Shown piece by piece: positions 7,921 through 17,472 of a DNA stretch of 45,693 nt (positions within the stretch are counted from its first letter, which is position 1; every line of letters starts with the position of its first letter). The stretch is from Burkholderiales bacterium (GTDB taxonomy: Bacteria > Pseudomonadota > Gammaproteobacteria > Burkholderiales > Burkholderiaceae), in the NCBI GenBank assembly GCA_947371645.1, contig CANBQJ010000004.1, positions 1 to 45,693 on the forward strand. Direction: 5' to 3'. The position numbers were made by a program, and so were the translations under genes. The notes beneath the pieces were generated by a model. It was not told the DNA's origin, did not search any database, and saw nothing but the letters and a program-made list of their open reading frames with translations.

Positions 7921-10412
7921 TCAAGCAACATCGTTGTAGAAACTGCCGGCAGCAGACGTGAACAGCGGATGGTCTTGCTGCGCGCCGTCACGCAGCAATG
8001 CATAGCTTAAATCCGAGTTGGCCAGCGCAGGTTGACCACGAACGGGCTCCTCAAGCAAGGACGGAAGCACCGCCTCGTACCAGCCACTGAAGTCTCCACT
8101 CATGGCCACTGAATCTACGTTTCCCGCAGGGCCCATCGCGATGAAGTGCGGATCTATGGCTTTGCGGACCATGCCTTGATACGCATCGGAGTAAGGCGTT
8201 CGGGTGCCAGGGAAGTTCAGCCCACCAGGGCCCTCAGCTGCAAAAAAGCGCTTGAGTTCGACGAGGTTGGTGTCAAGGTCAGCTTTGGCGCCTTGGGGGC
8301 TGATGTGCTGAATGACATTTTTCAGATCATTGGCAATTTGCGCCTGACGCAATACAGCAAGCACGGCCTTGCGTTGCGTTGGCAAATAGTCACTGCCCAG
8401 CCCCCCTCCGTCCAAGGCCCAACTTACACCGCCGAAACGCGTCAGTTGATAGATCACCATGCCCTTGCTCTCAGGCGTCGTGAAGCGGACCTTTTCAGGA
8501 CTGGCAAGAACGCGTTCGGCCAGAGCAAGCGTCTCCACCTCGGCTCGGTATTTCTTTTCAAGTGTGTTGACAGCCATCTGCAAGGACTGATTGACTTTGC
8601 CAAAGTACGCCGCCACATCCTTGCCTTCGGCAACGAGCAGATACCCCAAGTACTTGAGCGCCTCGAATGCCTCCTTGGAAAGGAACACCAATGTCCTGAA
8701 CCCCGCATGGAGCAGGTTGTAGTACATCCAATAAACAAAGCTGGCCAGTTGCTTGGCGCCCACCGCCAAGCTCACTGAACCCTCAGCCCCGACCCCAAAG
8801 CAAATGCCCGCGTGGGCAGAGATGCGGAACACGCCATCTACATATTCGATGTTGAGCTTGGCCTCGCCACCCAATCCCGCCATGCCGTCGATCTCGGGCG
8901 CGATGCTGGCAAAGACTTCGAACTTTTTTCCCTTGTTGTGCGGGTTGCGCCATTCGATGGCACCTTTGATGCCGAGGCCACCCTTGGCCCCGGCAAAGAA
9001 GCTCACTTCAGCGGCCAGCCCAGCCGTGTTTTTCCAGTCATCGGATTGTCCCGTGACATCGACTGCGCGGCTGCGCTTGGCCTTGTGGCGAGAGCCTTTG
9101 AGACGCGGCATCTTGCCCGCCTTGGTCTTGCCATCCACGTCTTTGGTTTCAACGTCTTTCATCTCGACGCCGATGGAAACCTCACCGGCCAAGCTGACGC
9201 CCAACACACCTTTGAGCTCTGCACTGCAGGCGAGGCGAATGGCACCGAGGTCGTATTGCCGGTATCCGCTGACTTGCCCTGGCTCAGGTTGACGACCTGC
9301 TCCAAGTCAAGGTAGTACAACATGACGCCCTCTTTGCTGGGCAAGTACAGGTTGCCGCCCACCTTGCCTTCGGCAAAGGCCACTTCGACGCCACCTTCGG
9401 CCTTGATGTTGACGTTGCCCTTCAGCGGCGCCAACTCTCCACTGAGGCTGCCGCCGCTGTAATAGCGCATGGCTGCGGCTTCGGCGCTGAAGTCCACATC
9501 ACCCAGGTGGGTTGTGCCCCAAACCACTTTGCCCTCGCCTGTGGCTTGCAGGTTGGCGTTCCACTTCTCCAATGCTTCAGGGCCGAGCGTACCCACATTG
9601 CTGACTTCCAGTTTGACGAAGTCATTGCTCTTGAGCTTGGCGGCCATGACCTGGTCGCCCAGATACTGTTTGAGCTTGCTGCGATCCACCTTGCGCTTGC
9701 CGCTCGCGTCAGGCTTGTAGACATCCGCCCACTTCACGCCATCCGCCTTCTTGTCCTTGAACTTGGGCCAGTTTTTGGCCTTGAGGGTGTCGGATTTGAC
9801 ATAGCGAAGCGGGCCCAAGCCACGGTATCGGGCCTCTTGCTCAAAGTGATCTTTCAGGCCCGCCGCGCTCTTGAAGCCCCACTTCTTAGACAGGTCAAGC
9901 CCCTTTGCTTTCCATTGCCCATTGTCTTTCCCTGCCTCGCCTTTGTAAGGCTTGTCGCCTGCTTTGTCGACCAAGGGGATCATCTCAACCAATGACTTGC
10001 CCGACGTGCCCAGCTTGTCGAGCACCCGCATTTCCTTGCGTGTGGCCTCGGTCGCTTGCTCTCGCCATTCAATGGCGAGCCTCTGTGCGTTGCGGGCGTC
10101 CTCTTCGACGTCCTTGCTGACGCTCAATGGCGCTTGCGCTTTGATCGTGGCAATCATCAGCAAGCGTTCGTCCGCCAACGCGAGAACCTCATTGGCAAGC
10201 AGTTGCTGATGAATGAGGCGGTTCCATTTGTCGAACTCGTTGTGCAAGCCGGGTACATCTTGCGCTGGCACCGCATAGACATCCCCGGTGTCCAATCGCA
10301 GGTAGGCCATGGGTTCAGGCGAAACCGGCAAGGAGACCTGACTTCCATGCGTGGTGTTGGCGGTGCCATTGCCCAATGCGGGCGGGCGTTCAGCAGTCGA
10401 TTGAGATGACAT
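7921..10412 (-). pseudogene. Large candidate T6SS effector, interrupted by a frameshift
   Basis: Two adjacent open frames belong to one ~830-residue protein. The first runs from ATG 10412 and loses sense near 9290 (it stops at 9159). The second frame reads GQVSGYRQYDLGAIRLACSA upstream of its first possible start and continues to 7921. A one-base loss at about 9270-9290 explains the break; it could be a real mutation or a sequencing error. The first 250 residues are helical and charged; the middle has repeated glycine-rich amphipathic strands (such as VSFFAGAKGGLGIKGAIEW and GICFGVGAEGSVSLAVGAK); then come helices with hydrophobic faces. I recognise no catalytic motif. It lies 51 bases behind vgrG on the same strand, so it is the likely VgrG cargo. 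A membrane-acting toxin would fit the middle part but is speculative. Confidence 0.65.
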
Positions 10413-10463
10413 GGCGGATGCTCGATCTGAGTTTCTGTGCAGGAGGGCTTCGACGCGCAGGGC

Positions 10464-13400
10464 TCAATGGCCCCAATGAACGGTGAGCTTCTCGGCCTTG
10501 GTCAGCGATACCCGACTTGTCCGCCCTTGTTCGTCCGTGATGCCCAGCGCCACCACTTCACCCTTGGTGTTTTCGATCCGGTAAGGCGTCCCCGCCAATG
10601 GAACAGATGAATGCTGGTCCACCAACACGAACTGCTCATCGAACAGGTCTTTCGCCTTGTTCAACGCCGGCTCGTTGCCCGACCCGCTCGCCCCCGCCGC
10701 CAACTCCTTCATCGACGCCTTGAAACTCGCCGCCCCACTCGTGCCGATCTCGATGTCGCCCCCCTCGATCTTCACGTAGCCCCCGCCCCCGTTCAGCACG
10801 ATCTTCTCAGGCGCGGTGATGACGATGTCGGCGGCCGTGCTTTGCAAGTCCACAGCTTTCAGTGCCGTCAAAGTGAACGGCCCGCTTTGAGCCTGCACGT
10901 TCACATTGCCACTGGCCGCATGCAGCTTCATGCCGGCGTCTTGCACAGCGCGCTGGCCGTCTTTGGCCTCGCCTCGGGTGAACAGGCTGATGCCGCCCTT
11001 CACGGCCCAGGCGGCGTGGCGTTGGGCCAGCAAGTTGGTGTCTTGCCCGGCGGTGAGGCTGGTGCTGCCCCCCACGCCCAGCACGCTGTGCGCGGGGGTC
11101 AGGCTGGCGATGTCGGCGGCGGCGCTCACCACCAGGTCGGGGCGCTCGCTCACCGGTATCTGGCCATGGCCGCCGTCGATGGCCACGATCTCGCCTGCCT
11201 GGTCGGAAGCCACAGCGTCCCCTCCGCCTTGCACGCCGCGCAAGCTCTTCAGGCTGGCTGTTAAGGCCCGGTGCGCGGGCAGCTGATCGGGCGCGGCCTC
11301 ATTGGGCAGCTTGGCCAGTTGCGTTTGCGCGTTGGCGCCCAGGGCCTTGACCAGCTCCGCGTGGGCGGTGAGTTGCTGCTGTGCTTCACGCGTGTCCATG
11401 GGGCGGCCTCGCGTGCTGGTGGTGCCCCCGTGGCGCGCGTGGCTGCTCAGGTGCAGACCAGCCGCTGCGCGCAGCGCACCTTGGGCCTGGGTGTGAAGCT
11501 CCAAGCCATGGCCGCGTGGCTGCAGGCGCAGGTTGTCGGCCTGTTGCAACAGGTGGCCCATCTGCAACCAGCTTTGCTGCTGCGTGGTGTGGGCCAGCAG
11601 GCGGCCCTGGCCCGGTGTGTCGTCCAGCACCAGTTGGTTGTGGCCCGCACCACCGCTCTGGCTGGCGTCCAGGCTCTGGCTCATGAAGCCGCTCAGCGTG
11701 GCCGCGTGGGCATGGCCTTGCAGCTCGCCCTGCGCGGCAGAGCCCGGAAACCAGGCTTGCGCGTTGCCGGTGCTGGTGGCGCTGCCTGCGGCCACCGCGT
11801 TGCCCTGGGCGTTGTCTTGCCCCTGACCGTTGTAGGTGCTGCCAATGACCACGGGACGGTCGATGTCGCCCTCCACAAAGGCCACCACCACCTCCTGGCC
11901 CAGGCGCGGGATGAACACGCCGCCCCAGTTGGCACCAGCCCAGCTCTGGCCCACGCGCACCCAAGTGCCCGAGGCATCGGAGGCGGGGGCATTGTCGGCG
12001 TCCGGCGCCGTTGTGGGGTGGCTCAGGCGGTGGGCGCCCTGTGCGCCACGCTGCCAGTGAAACTGCACCTTGATGCGGCCGTCGCGGTCGGTGTGCACGG
12101 GGCCATCCAGGCCCACCACCACCGCCGTCTGGGTGCCCTGCACCACGGGCTTGGCGCAGGTCAGTCGACCCGGCTCTGAAGACGACAGCACGCGCACCGG
12201 TACCGATGCCCGTTGCGCCCACAGCCGCGCCTCGTACACCGGCTCGTCAGTGGCGTTGGCATGGCGCGCGGCGTGCGCATCGGCACCATGGGCAGCCAGG
12301 TGCCCTGCCGCCCCATCTGCCCAGGGCACATCGGCCAGCAGATGCTGTAAGCCGGCCTTGGCGTCGGCGTTGAGGTTGTTGCGGGCACGGTGCACCACAC
12401 CCAGAACCACGAAGGTGGCGGCATCATCGCCGTTGCCACGAAGCAGATCGGCATCGTGCTCGGCGTGGCCCAGCAGGGTGAAGGTGCTGCCAGGCGCCAG
12501 GGTGCGCACGGTGGCACGTCCCTCGAAGCGCTTGCGCGCGGCCTGAAGGCCTTGCAGCTGGATCAGGGTGCGGCGCTGGGCCTGCTCCGGGGTCTCGAAG
12601 GCGTAGGCGCCGGGCTGGTCCACATGGGGCAGGTCCAGGGTCTGAGCGTGGCCGGCGTCGATCTCGGCGCTGGCTTCGATCTGGGTCACGCTGCGGTAGT
12701 CGAAGCTGCTCAAGGCCATGCGGCTGGGGCCGATGCGGCGCACCGCATGCCAGCGGGTGATGCTGTCGGTTTTCATCACCGCGCCGGGCTGGGTGAAGCG
12801 GATGCGCGACAGCGCATTGGGCTTGAAAGCGCCGTTGTGATCGGCGACGACCAGGGTGTGTCGCCCCAGGGTGGCCACATCGGTGGCATCGCCTTCGTGC
12901 TCGAACCAGGTGAACAGGCCCTCTTCGGCCCACAGTCGGCGCAAGAAGGCCAGGTCGGTTTCATTGAACTGGGTGCACAGCGAACGCCGCGCGAAGGCGG
13001 CGCGGTCGGCCACGTCAAGGCGCCATTGAGGCACCAGCTTGCCCTGGCCTGCGTAGTCGGCAAAGACGGCCTCGGTGATGTCCAGCACGTCCATGTCCTG
13101 GAAGACCCAGGCGTCGACGCGGTGGCCCAGCAGGGCCACCCAGGGCTCGATGCGCAGGCGGTAGCGGGCCAAGCCGCCGTCGGCGCCCATGAGCTGCACC
13201 GCGGTGATGTGGCCGTGGAAGGGCCGCAGTTGGGTGCGGCTGGCGGCAGTGAGCAGCTCCAGCAGCGCAGGCTGGCCCAGCAGCTCGGTGGCCGTGATGT
13301 CGGCCTGGGTGCTCAGGGCGAGCAGGTCGATGGCGTATCCGGCCTCAGGTGACAGCGACGAGGGACTGGCGCCACCTGCCCAGACCACGCCAGGCCCGAT

Positions 13401-13553
13401 GGATTCGACGATCTCGGCGCGTTCGGGCAACAGGACGCCGGGCCCCAGCGTGGTGTGCAGCCGCAACTGCCGAGTCTGTTGTGATGAGAACAGCGCAGCC
13501 AGGTCATGCGCTGCTGCACCCAGCGCTTGCTGGATGCCCGAAAGGTCCGTCAT
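10464..13553 (-). CDS. vgrG: Type VI secretion spike protein VgrG
   Basis: A 1029-residue VgrG, longer than the ~650-residue minimum. In order: gp27/gp44-like base domain (about residues 1-420, with QDMDVLDITEAVFADYAGQG and FARRSLCTQFNETDLAFL), the gp5 OB-fold (about 470-580, GGVFIPRLGQEVVVAFVEGD), a linker, a DUF2345-type beta-helix region (about 770-960, VIDGGHGQIPVSERPDLVV-like and GGGGYVKIEGGDIEIGTSG), and a C-terminal ~60-residue domain (FVLVDQHSSVPLAGTPYRIE and onward) resembling a small Ig/transthyretin-like adaptor. It forms the trimeric tip of the injection tube and carries cargo. No T6SS sheath, baseplate or ATPase genes are in the window, so this is an orphan vgrG island working with a main cluster elsewhere. 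The candidate effector follows on the same strand. Confidence 0.95.
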   Translation of the reverse strand: MTDLSGIQQALGAAAHDLAALFSSQQTRQLRLHTTLGPGVLLPERAEIVESIGPGVVWAGGASPSSLSPEAGYAIDLLALSTQADITATELLGQPALLELLTAASRTQLRPFHGHITAVQLMGADGGLARYRLRIEPWVALLGHRVDAWVFQDMDVLDITEAVFADYAGQGKLVPQWRLDVADRAAFARRSLCTQFNETDLAFLRRLWAEEGLFTWFEHEGDATDVATLGRHTLVVADHNGAFKPNALSRIRFTQPGAVMKTDSITRWHAVRRIGPSRMALSSFDYRSVTQIEASAEIDAGHAQTLDLPHVDQPGAYAFETPEQAQRRTLIQLQGLQAARKRFEGRATVRTLAPGSTFTLLGHAEHDADLLRGNGDDAATFVVLGVVHRARNNLNADAKAGLQHLLADVPWADGAAGHLAAHGADAHAARHANATDEPVYEARLWAQRASVPVRVLSSSEPGRLTCAKPVVQGTQTAVVVGLDGPVHTDRDGRIKVQFHWQRGAQGAHRLSHPTTAPDADNAPASDASGTWVRVGQSWAGANWGGVFIPRLGQEVVVAFVEGDIDRPVVIGSTYNGQGQDNAQGNAVAAGSATSTGNAQAWFPGSAAQGELQGHAHAATLSGFMSQSLDASQSGGAGHNQLVLDDTPGQGRLLAHTTQQQSWLQMGHLLQQADNLRLQPRGHGLELHTQAQGALRAAAGLHLSSHARHGGTTSTRGRPMDTREAQQQLTAHAELVKALGANAQTQLAKLPNEAAPDQLPAHRALTASLKSLRGVQGGGDAVASDQAGEIVAIDGGHGQIPVSERPDLVVSAAADIASLTPAHSVLGVGGSTSLTAGQDTNLLAQRHAAWAVKGGISLFTRGEAKDGQRAVQDAGMKLHAASGNVNVQAQSGPFTLTALKAVDLQSTAADIVITAPEKIVLNGGGGYVKIEGGDIEIGTSGAASFKASMKELAAGASGSGNEPALNKAKDLFDEQFVLVDQHSSVPLAGTPYRIENTKGEVVALGITDEQGRTSRVSLTKAEKLTVHWGH

Positions 13554-13698
13554 GGGGCCGCCCTGAAGTTTGATGGTGCGCCCTGGTGAACAAGGCGCTT
13601 ATGGCGCGAAGTTACCGCATTTGGATGCGCGGCCACAGGGCCTCCACCCCAAAGGAGGGGCCGAACGGGGCCTCAAGTTGAAAGCAGTTGTTAAATGC

Positions 13699-13729
13699 AA
13701 AAAGGCCCCGCCGGGTGGCGAGGCCTTTT
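13699..13729 (-). terminator. Intrinsic terminator of the di-heme cytochrome gene
   Basis: On the minus strand AAAAGGCCTCGCC pairs with GGCGGGGCCTTTT around the loop ACCC (with G-T pairs), ending in a T run, 35 bases after the cytochrome stop. It separates that gene from the vgrG island. The plus-strand copy also has T residues, so it may act both ways. Confidence 0.88.
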
Positions 13730-13764
13730 GAGTGCCTGGACGCTTGCGCGTCGGGTTCAGCGCG

Positions 13765-16614
13765 TCAGCTGTCGAAGGCCACGCGGCGACCCGTGCCCGG
13801 AGGCGTGCAGGTGTAGGTCACTTCCTGGCCGGGCACGCTGGCCAGGCTGCGCAGGGTGCTGTCGCTGCGGGTCGTGCCATCCTGGGCCACGAAGTTGCTG
13901 GCCGTGGTGTCGAAGAAGTAGCCGCGGCGCGTGCCGCCTTCCACCACCGAGGCCACCAGGTCGCACTCGGTCACGTTGCCGCCAGCTTCCTTGGACACGA
14001 AAGGTGCCTTGGCCCGGGCGATCAGCAGGTCGATGCGGGCACCGACCTGCGAGCTGCTGCTGTTGCTCAGGGTGATCTGCTGGCCCACGATCGGCGCCAG
14101 GTCACCTTCAAACGCCAGCATGAACTGCTCCATGTTGGCGCGCTGCGTGGTGCCGTCGGCGCCAGCCAGGAAGCCTGCACCCAGTTGGTTGCGGAACACG
14201 ATGGCATGGAAGAAGCGGAAGATGGTGTCGACCGCGCCGTCATGGGTGAAGCCGTAGCCGCGAACCTGCTCGCCGGTGTTGCCCGTGCCCGCCAGCTGGA
14301 AGAAGGTCATGTCAGGCGAGCCGAACATGCCCACGCGCTGGTACAGGTTGCGCAGCGGCGCGACCTTCACGGTCTGGGGCAGGCCCTCGAAGGTGCGGAA
14401 GGTGCCCGTGCCGAACAGGCCCTGAGCAGGGTCCAGCGTGTGGCAGCCATTGCAGGTCTGCGAGACCTCGACGCCTGAGATCTTGATGTTGATGCCATCG
14501 GCCGGACGGGTGCCGAGGAAGAAGTCGCGACCGGCCTGCTGCGCCACCGTCAGCGAGTTGTCCAGATTGCGCACCGCGTTGGGTGGCAGGTAGGTGTTGA
14601 GCTGGTAGTCCGCGAACTTCTGCATGTTCTCCTTGGACATCGGCGCGGTGTTGCCGACCAGGCCCTGGAAGGCACCTGCAAAGTTCAGGAAGGAGACGTT
14701 GGAATCCCGAACATCCGTGCCGTAGATGCCGGTGGCCCGGTCACCACGCCAGTGCATCGCACCCGAGTTGCGCATCCCGTGCAGGGTCTGCGTCATCATC
14801 GGGCCCTTCATGGGGTGGAAGTTGTTGGGCTTGTCGTCGCCGTTGATCTTGCTCTTGACGCCGAAGATCAGCTTGGCCCCCGCGAAGACCAAAGGCTCGG
14901 TGTACTTGCCGGGGATGGCGGCCGTGCTCACGTCGTCGTCAGGGTTGCCCAGGTTCCAGGCCGTGGCGTCGTCTTCACCGAAGATGTGGCAGGAAGCGCA
15001 GGACGCTTCGCCGTTGGCCGAGGTGCTGAAGGCGTCGTACAGGAAGGGGCGACCGGCGATGATGTTGGCGGGCTCTGGGTCCTTCAGCGCCACGTTGCTC
15101 AACTCGGCCTTGCTGGAGAGGCTGACGACACGCACGGTGTCATCGAAGCGGGTCATCACGTACATCTGACCCTTGTCTTCGTCCAGCACCACGCCGGACG
15201 GGCCACCCAGGCCATTGAGGGTGATGTAGTTGGCACTGGCCGTGCGCGGGTTGAAGGTGTCCTTCTCGATGTCGGTGGTGTTGAACACGCCGATCTTGTT
15301 GGAGCCGTAGGCCGTGACGTACAGGGTCTTGCCGTCATTGGTGACGGCCATTTCCAGCGGCAGCGCCAGGCTGTGGTTCTTCTGGGTGAAGTCGAAGGTC
15401 GGGTCGCTGGCGAGCTTGCTGTAATCGATGTGCTTGTTCAGGTGACGTGCTTGCACCGTGCCGTTGGCGATCACCGAGACGCGCGCCAGGGCCAGCTTGC
15501 CCTGAACGGTCGAGCCACCGAACTTGCCGGGGCCTTCGAACTTGGTGGTGTTGTTGACGTCGAGGTTGGTGACGTACAGCGCGCCCGTCACCGGGTTGGC
15601 CACCATGTTGAACAAGGTGTTGCCCACCGACGTGAAGGAAGCCTTCTCGGTCAGCGCGTTGGCATCGACCGCGAACACGTCCCTGTCAGGCAGGGTGAAG
15701 GGGATGGCCTTGCTCCAGTCGCGCTTGAGCTCGTCTTCCCACTTCTTGGACACCGGGTTGTACTTGACGATCATGCCGGTTTCAGGGGCTTGCTTGCCCG
15801 CGGCATTGGTCTTGGGGCCGGTCAGGCCGCCCGGATAGGTCACGCCCTTGACGACGCAGGTCTGGGTGGCGTTGAAGCCGTCGCAGACGATGTTCTCGTC
15901 CACCGTGGCGGTCTGGTTGCCCGACTTGAAGGCGGCCACGTACACGGTGTTCTTGTCAGGGCTCACGGCCAGCGCACGGGGCGTGTCCGCAAAGAAGCTC
16001 ATGATCTTGACGGGGGTGCCGCCAAAGCCCGTGCCCAGGTTGGCCGGATCGAACACCCAGACGTCGGCGCGGCCAATGCCAGGGGTGGTGAGCTTCGGGT
16101 CACCCGCGCCAGGCACGCCGGCGATGGAGGCGTCCGTGCGCTGCTGGCCGCGGTGAGCGGTGGTGATGAAGGCCTTGCCGGACGTGCCAGCGAAGACGAT
16201 GTCGCGGGGCTCGTCGCCCACCAGCAAAGTGCGGGTGACGTGGGGTGTGCCGCTCAAGGAGACCACGCTCACGCTGTCGGACAGGTGGTTGACCACCCAG
16301 ACTTCGCCGGCCGAGCGCACGGCCACGGCCACGGGCTCCAGACCCACGGGCACGCGGCTGATCAGGGTCAGCTGGCTGCCGTTGATGGCGAACACATCCA
16401 GGGTGTTGTTGGGCGTGTTGACGGCGAACAGGCGGGTGCCATCGGCCGACTTGGCCAGCGGACGCACGTGGCCGCTTTCGAACTCGTAGTACGAAGGGGA
16501 CGCGGCGTGGGCGGCAACAGCCAGGCCCAGACCCAGGGTGGTGATCTGCAGGGCTTTGCGCAAGGCAGAAGTCACCTGGGCTGCACGCAGGGCAGTGGAG
16601 ACGTTGTGAATCAT
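13765..16614 (-). CDS. Beta-propeller protein fused to di-heme cytochrome c domains
   Basis: A 949-residue exported protein. The N-terminus (LRKALQITTLGLGLAVAAHAAS) is a signal peptide. Residues ~30-500 are YVTN/lactonase-like beta-propeller repeats (for example RLFAVNTPNNTLDVF, EVWVVNHLSDSVSVV, KTLYVTAYGSNKIGVFN). Two c-type heme motifs follow: C539-A-S-C542-H543 and C721-N-G-C724-H725, within MauG/cytochrome-peroxidase-like surroundings (CHTLDPAQGLFGTGTFRTF; MHWRGDRATGIYG). It is thus a periplasmic electron-transfer or oxidase-type protein of the propeller-cytochrome class; the substrate is unknown. I chose ATG 16614 because GAGGAAG lies just before it; the upstream start at 16635 is weaker. 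A strong terminator follows, so it is transcribed alone from the gap 16615-16824. Confidence 0.85.
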   Translation of the reverse strand: MIHNVSTALRAAQVTSALRKALQITTLGLGLAVAAHAASPSYYEFESGHVRPLAKSADGTRLFAVNTPNNTLDVFAINGSQLTLISRVPVGLEPVAVAVRSAGEVWVVNHLSDSVSVVSLSGTPHVTRTLLVGDEPRDIVFAGTSGKAFITTAHRGQQRTDASIAGVPGAGDPKLTTPGIGRADVWVFDPANLGTGFGGTPVKIMSFFADTPRALAVSPDKNTVYVAAFKSGNQTATVDENIVCDGFNATQTCVVKGVTYPGGLTGPKTNAAGKQAPETGMIVKYNPVSKKWEDELKRDWSKAIPFTLPDRDVFAVDANALTEKASFTSVGNTLFNMVANPVTGALYVTNLDVNNTTKFEGPGKFGGSTVQGKLALARVSVIANGTVQARHLNKHIDYSKLASDPTFDFTQKNHSLALPLEMAVTNDGKTLYVTAYGSNKIGVFNTTDIEKDTFNPRTASANYITLNGLGGPSGVVLDEDKGQMYVMTRFDDTVRVVSLSSKAELSNVALKDPEPANIIAGRPFLYDAFSTSANGEASCASCHIFGEDDATAWNLGNPDDDVSTAAIPGKYTEPLVFAGAKLIFGVKSKINGDDKPNNFHPMKGPMMTQTLHGMRNSGAMHWRGDRATGIYGTDVRDSNVSFLNFAGAFQGLVGNTAPMSKENMQKFADYQLNTYLPPNAVRNLDNSLTVAQQAGRDFFLGTRPADGINIKISGVEVSQTCNGCHTLDPAQGLFGTGTFRTFEGLPQTVKVAPLRNLYQRVGMFGSPDMTFFQLAGTGNTGEQVRGYGFTHDGAVDTIFRFFHAIVFRNQLGAGFLAGADGTTQRANMEQFMLAFEGDLAPIVGQQITLSNSSSSQVGARIDLLIARAKAPFVSKEAGGNVTECDLVASVVEGGTRRGYFFDTTASNFVAQDGTTRSDSTLRSLASVPGQEVTYTCTPPGTGRRVAFDS

Positions 16615-16632
16615 GGGGCTTCCTCGGTAGAG

Positions 16633-16798
16633 CAAGTCAAGCTCGGAATCGGTATGACTTGACTCTAGGGAGCCCAGCGCAAAGGCGTTATGCAGGAAAC
16701 GGCATACGTGCTGTCATTTCAAGACATGCCCCCCGTGCTTGAGGGGATTCACGGGGGTGGCTGTGCGGAAGCGACATTGGGATATGCCCGCAGGCATA
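16633..16798. promoter_or_regulatory. Promoter region of the cytochrome gene with repeated half-sites
   Basis: The gap between the TetR gene and the cytochrome gene holds several dyads. TATGCC and GGCATA face each other across CGCA at 16783-16798. TATGC and GCATA face each other across 8 bases at 16689-16706. CAAGTCA and TGACTTG face each other at 16633-16661, between these sites and the start codon. The repeated GGCATA half-site suggests binding of a dimeric regulator, perhaps the neighbouring TetR protein. No clear -35/-10 pair can be assigned. Confidence 0.4.
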
Positions 16799-16824
16799 AC
16801 CATGAGGGCCTTTTGGCGACAAGT

Positions 16825-17430
16825 TCAGGCGCGTGAGGCCAGGCCGCCAAAAGTGGTGTCCAGCAGCCAGCTGATGACCTGATCCGGCGGGTGCCCGCCC
16901 GCCTTGAGCACGCCCAGCACGGGGTCGCAGGCGCGGGCAAACAGGGTGTAGAGCACCACTTCTGCCGGCACGGCCTGGGTGATCTGGCCGTCGGCCTGCG
17001 CCTGGATGATCCACTCGCCCAGGGTCTCGCTGACGCCCATGAGCAGGTTCATGTAGTCCAGATTGGCCATCAGCGATGCCCGCAGCGAAGAATTCTGCGA
17101 GGGCAGCGAGGGCATCTCACCCGCCAGTTGCACCTCGATGGTCCAGCGCACCACGGCCTTCAGGCGGGCCAGCGGGTCAGGCGTGTCGGTGGCGATGCGC
17201 TGCAGCTGCGCGGCGGCGCGGCTCAGCATGCGCGTCATGGCGGCGGCGGCCAGCGCCTCTTTCGAATCGAAGTGCTTGTACAGGCTGGCCTTGGCGATGC
17301 CGACGTCGGCCGCGACCTCGTCGACCGTCATCAGGTCGAAGCCCTTTTCGGCCAACAGGCGGTTGACGGCATCAACGATGGCGTCTTCACGCGCCTGGAG
17401 CATCTGCTGCTTGAAGGGAATGCGGGGCAT
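16825..17430 (-). CDS. TetR-family transcriptional regulator
   Basis: A 201-residue TetR regulator. The helix-turn-helix lies at residues ~18-58 (EDAIVDAVNRLLAEKGFDLM, then VGIAKASLYKHFDSKEAL), a very typical TetR_N domain; the rest is helical. The start ATG at 17430 is the first in frame. It lies 42 bases behind the PhoD phosphatase gene and 210 bases before the cytochrome gene, all on the minus strand. It may control the cytochrome through the half-sites at 16689-16798, which is inference. Its ligand is unknown. Confidence 0.9.
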   Translation of the reverse strand: MPRIPFKQQMLQAREDAIVDAVNRLLAEKGFDLMTVDEVAADVGIAKASLYKHFDSKEALAAAAMTRMLSRAAAQLQRIATDTPDPLARLKAVVRWTIEVQLAGEMPSLPSQNSSLRASLMANLDYMNLLMGVSETLGEWIIQAQADGQITQAVPAEVVLYTLFARACDPVLGVLKAGGHPPDQVISWLLDTTFGGLASRA

Positions 17431-17472
17431 GCCTCGATTCTAGTGGCGCCCCCGGCACATGGGCGGCGACAT

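Noticed and set aside
9159..9207. Programmed -1 frameshift in the candidate effector
   Set aside because: No slippery heptamer with downstream structure was seen at the break near 9270-9290; a mutation or sequencing error is simpler.
14752..16662. Open frame of 636 codons antisense to the cytochrome
   Set aside because: Opposite strand of a well-supported coding sequence; no recognisable motif and no ribosome site.
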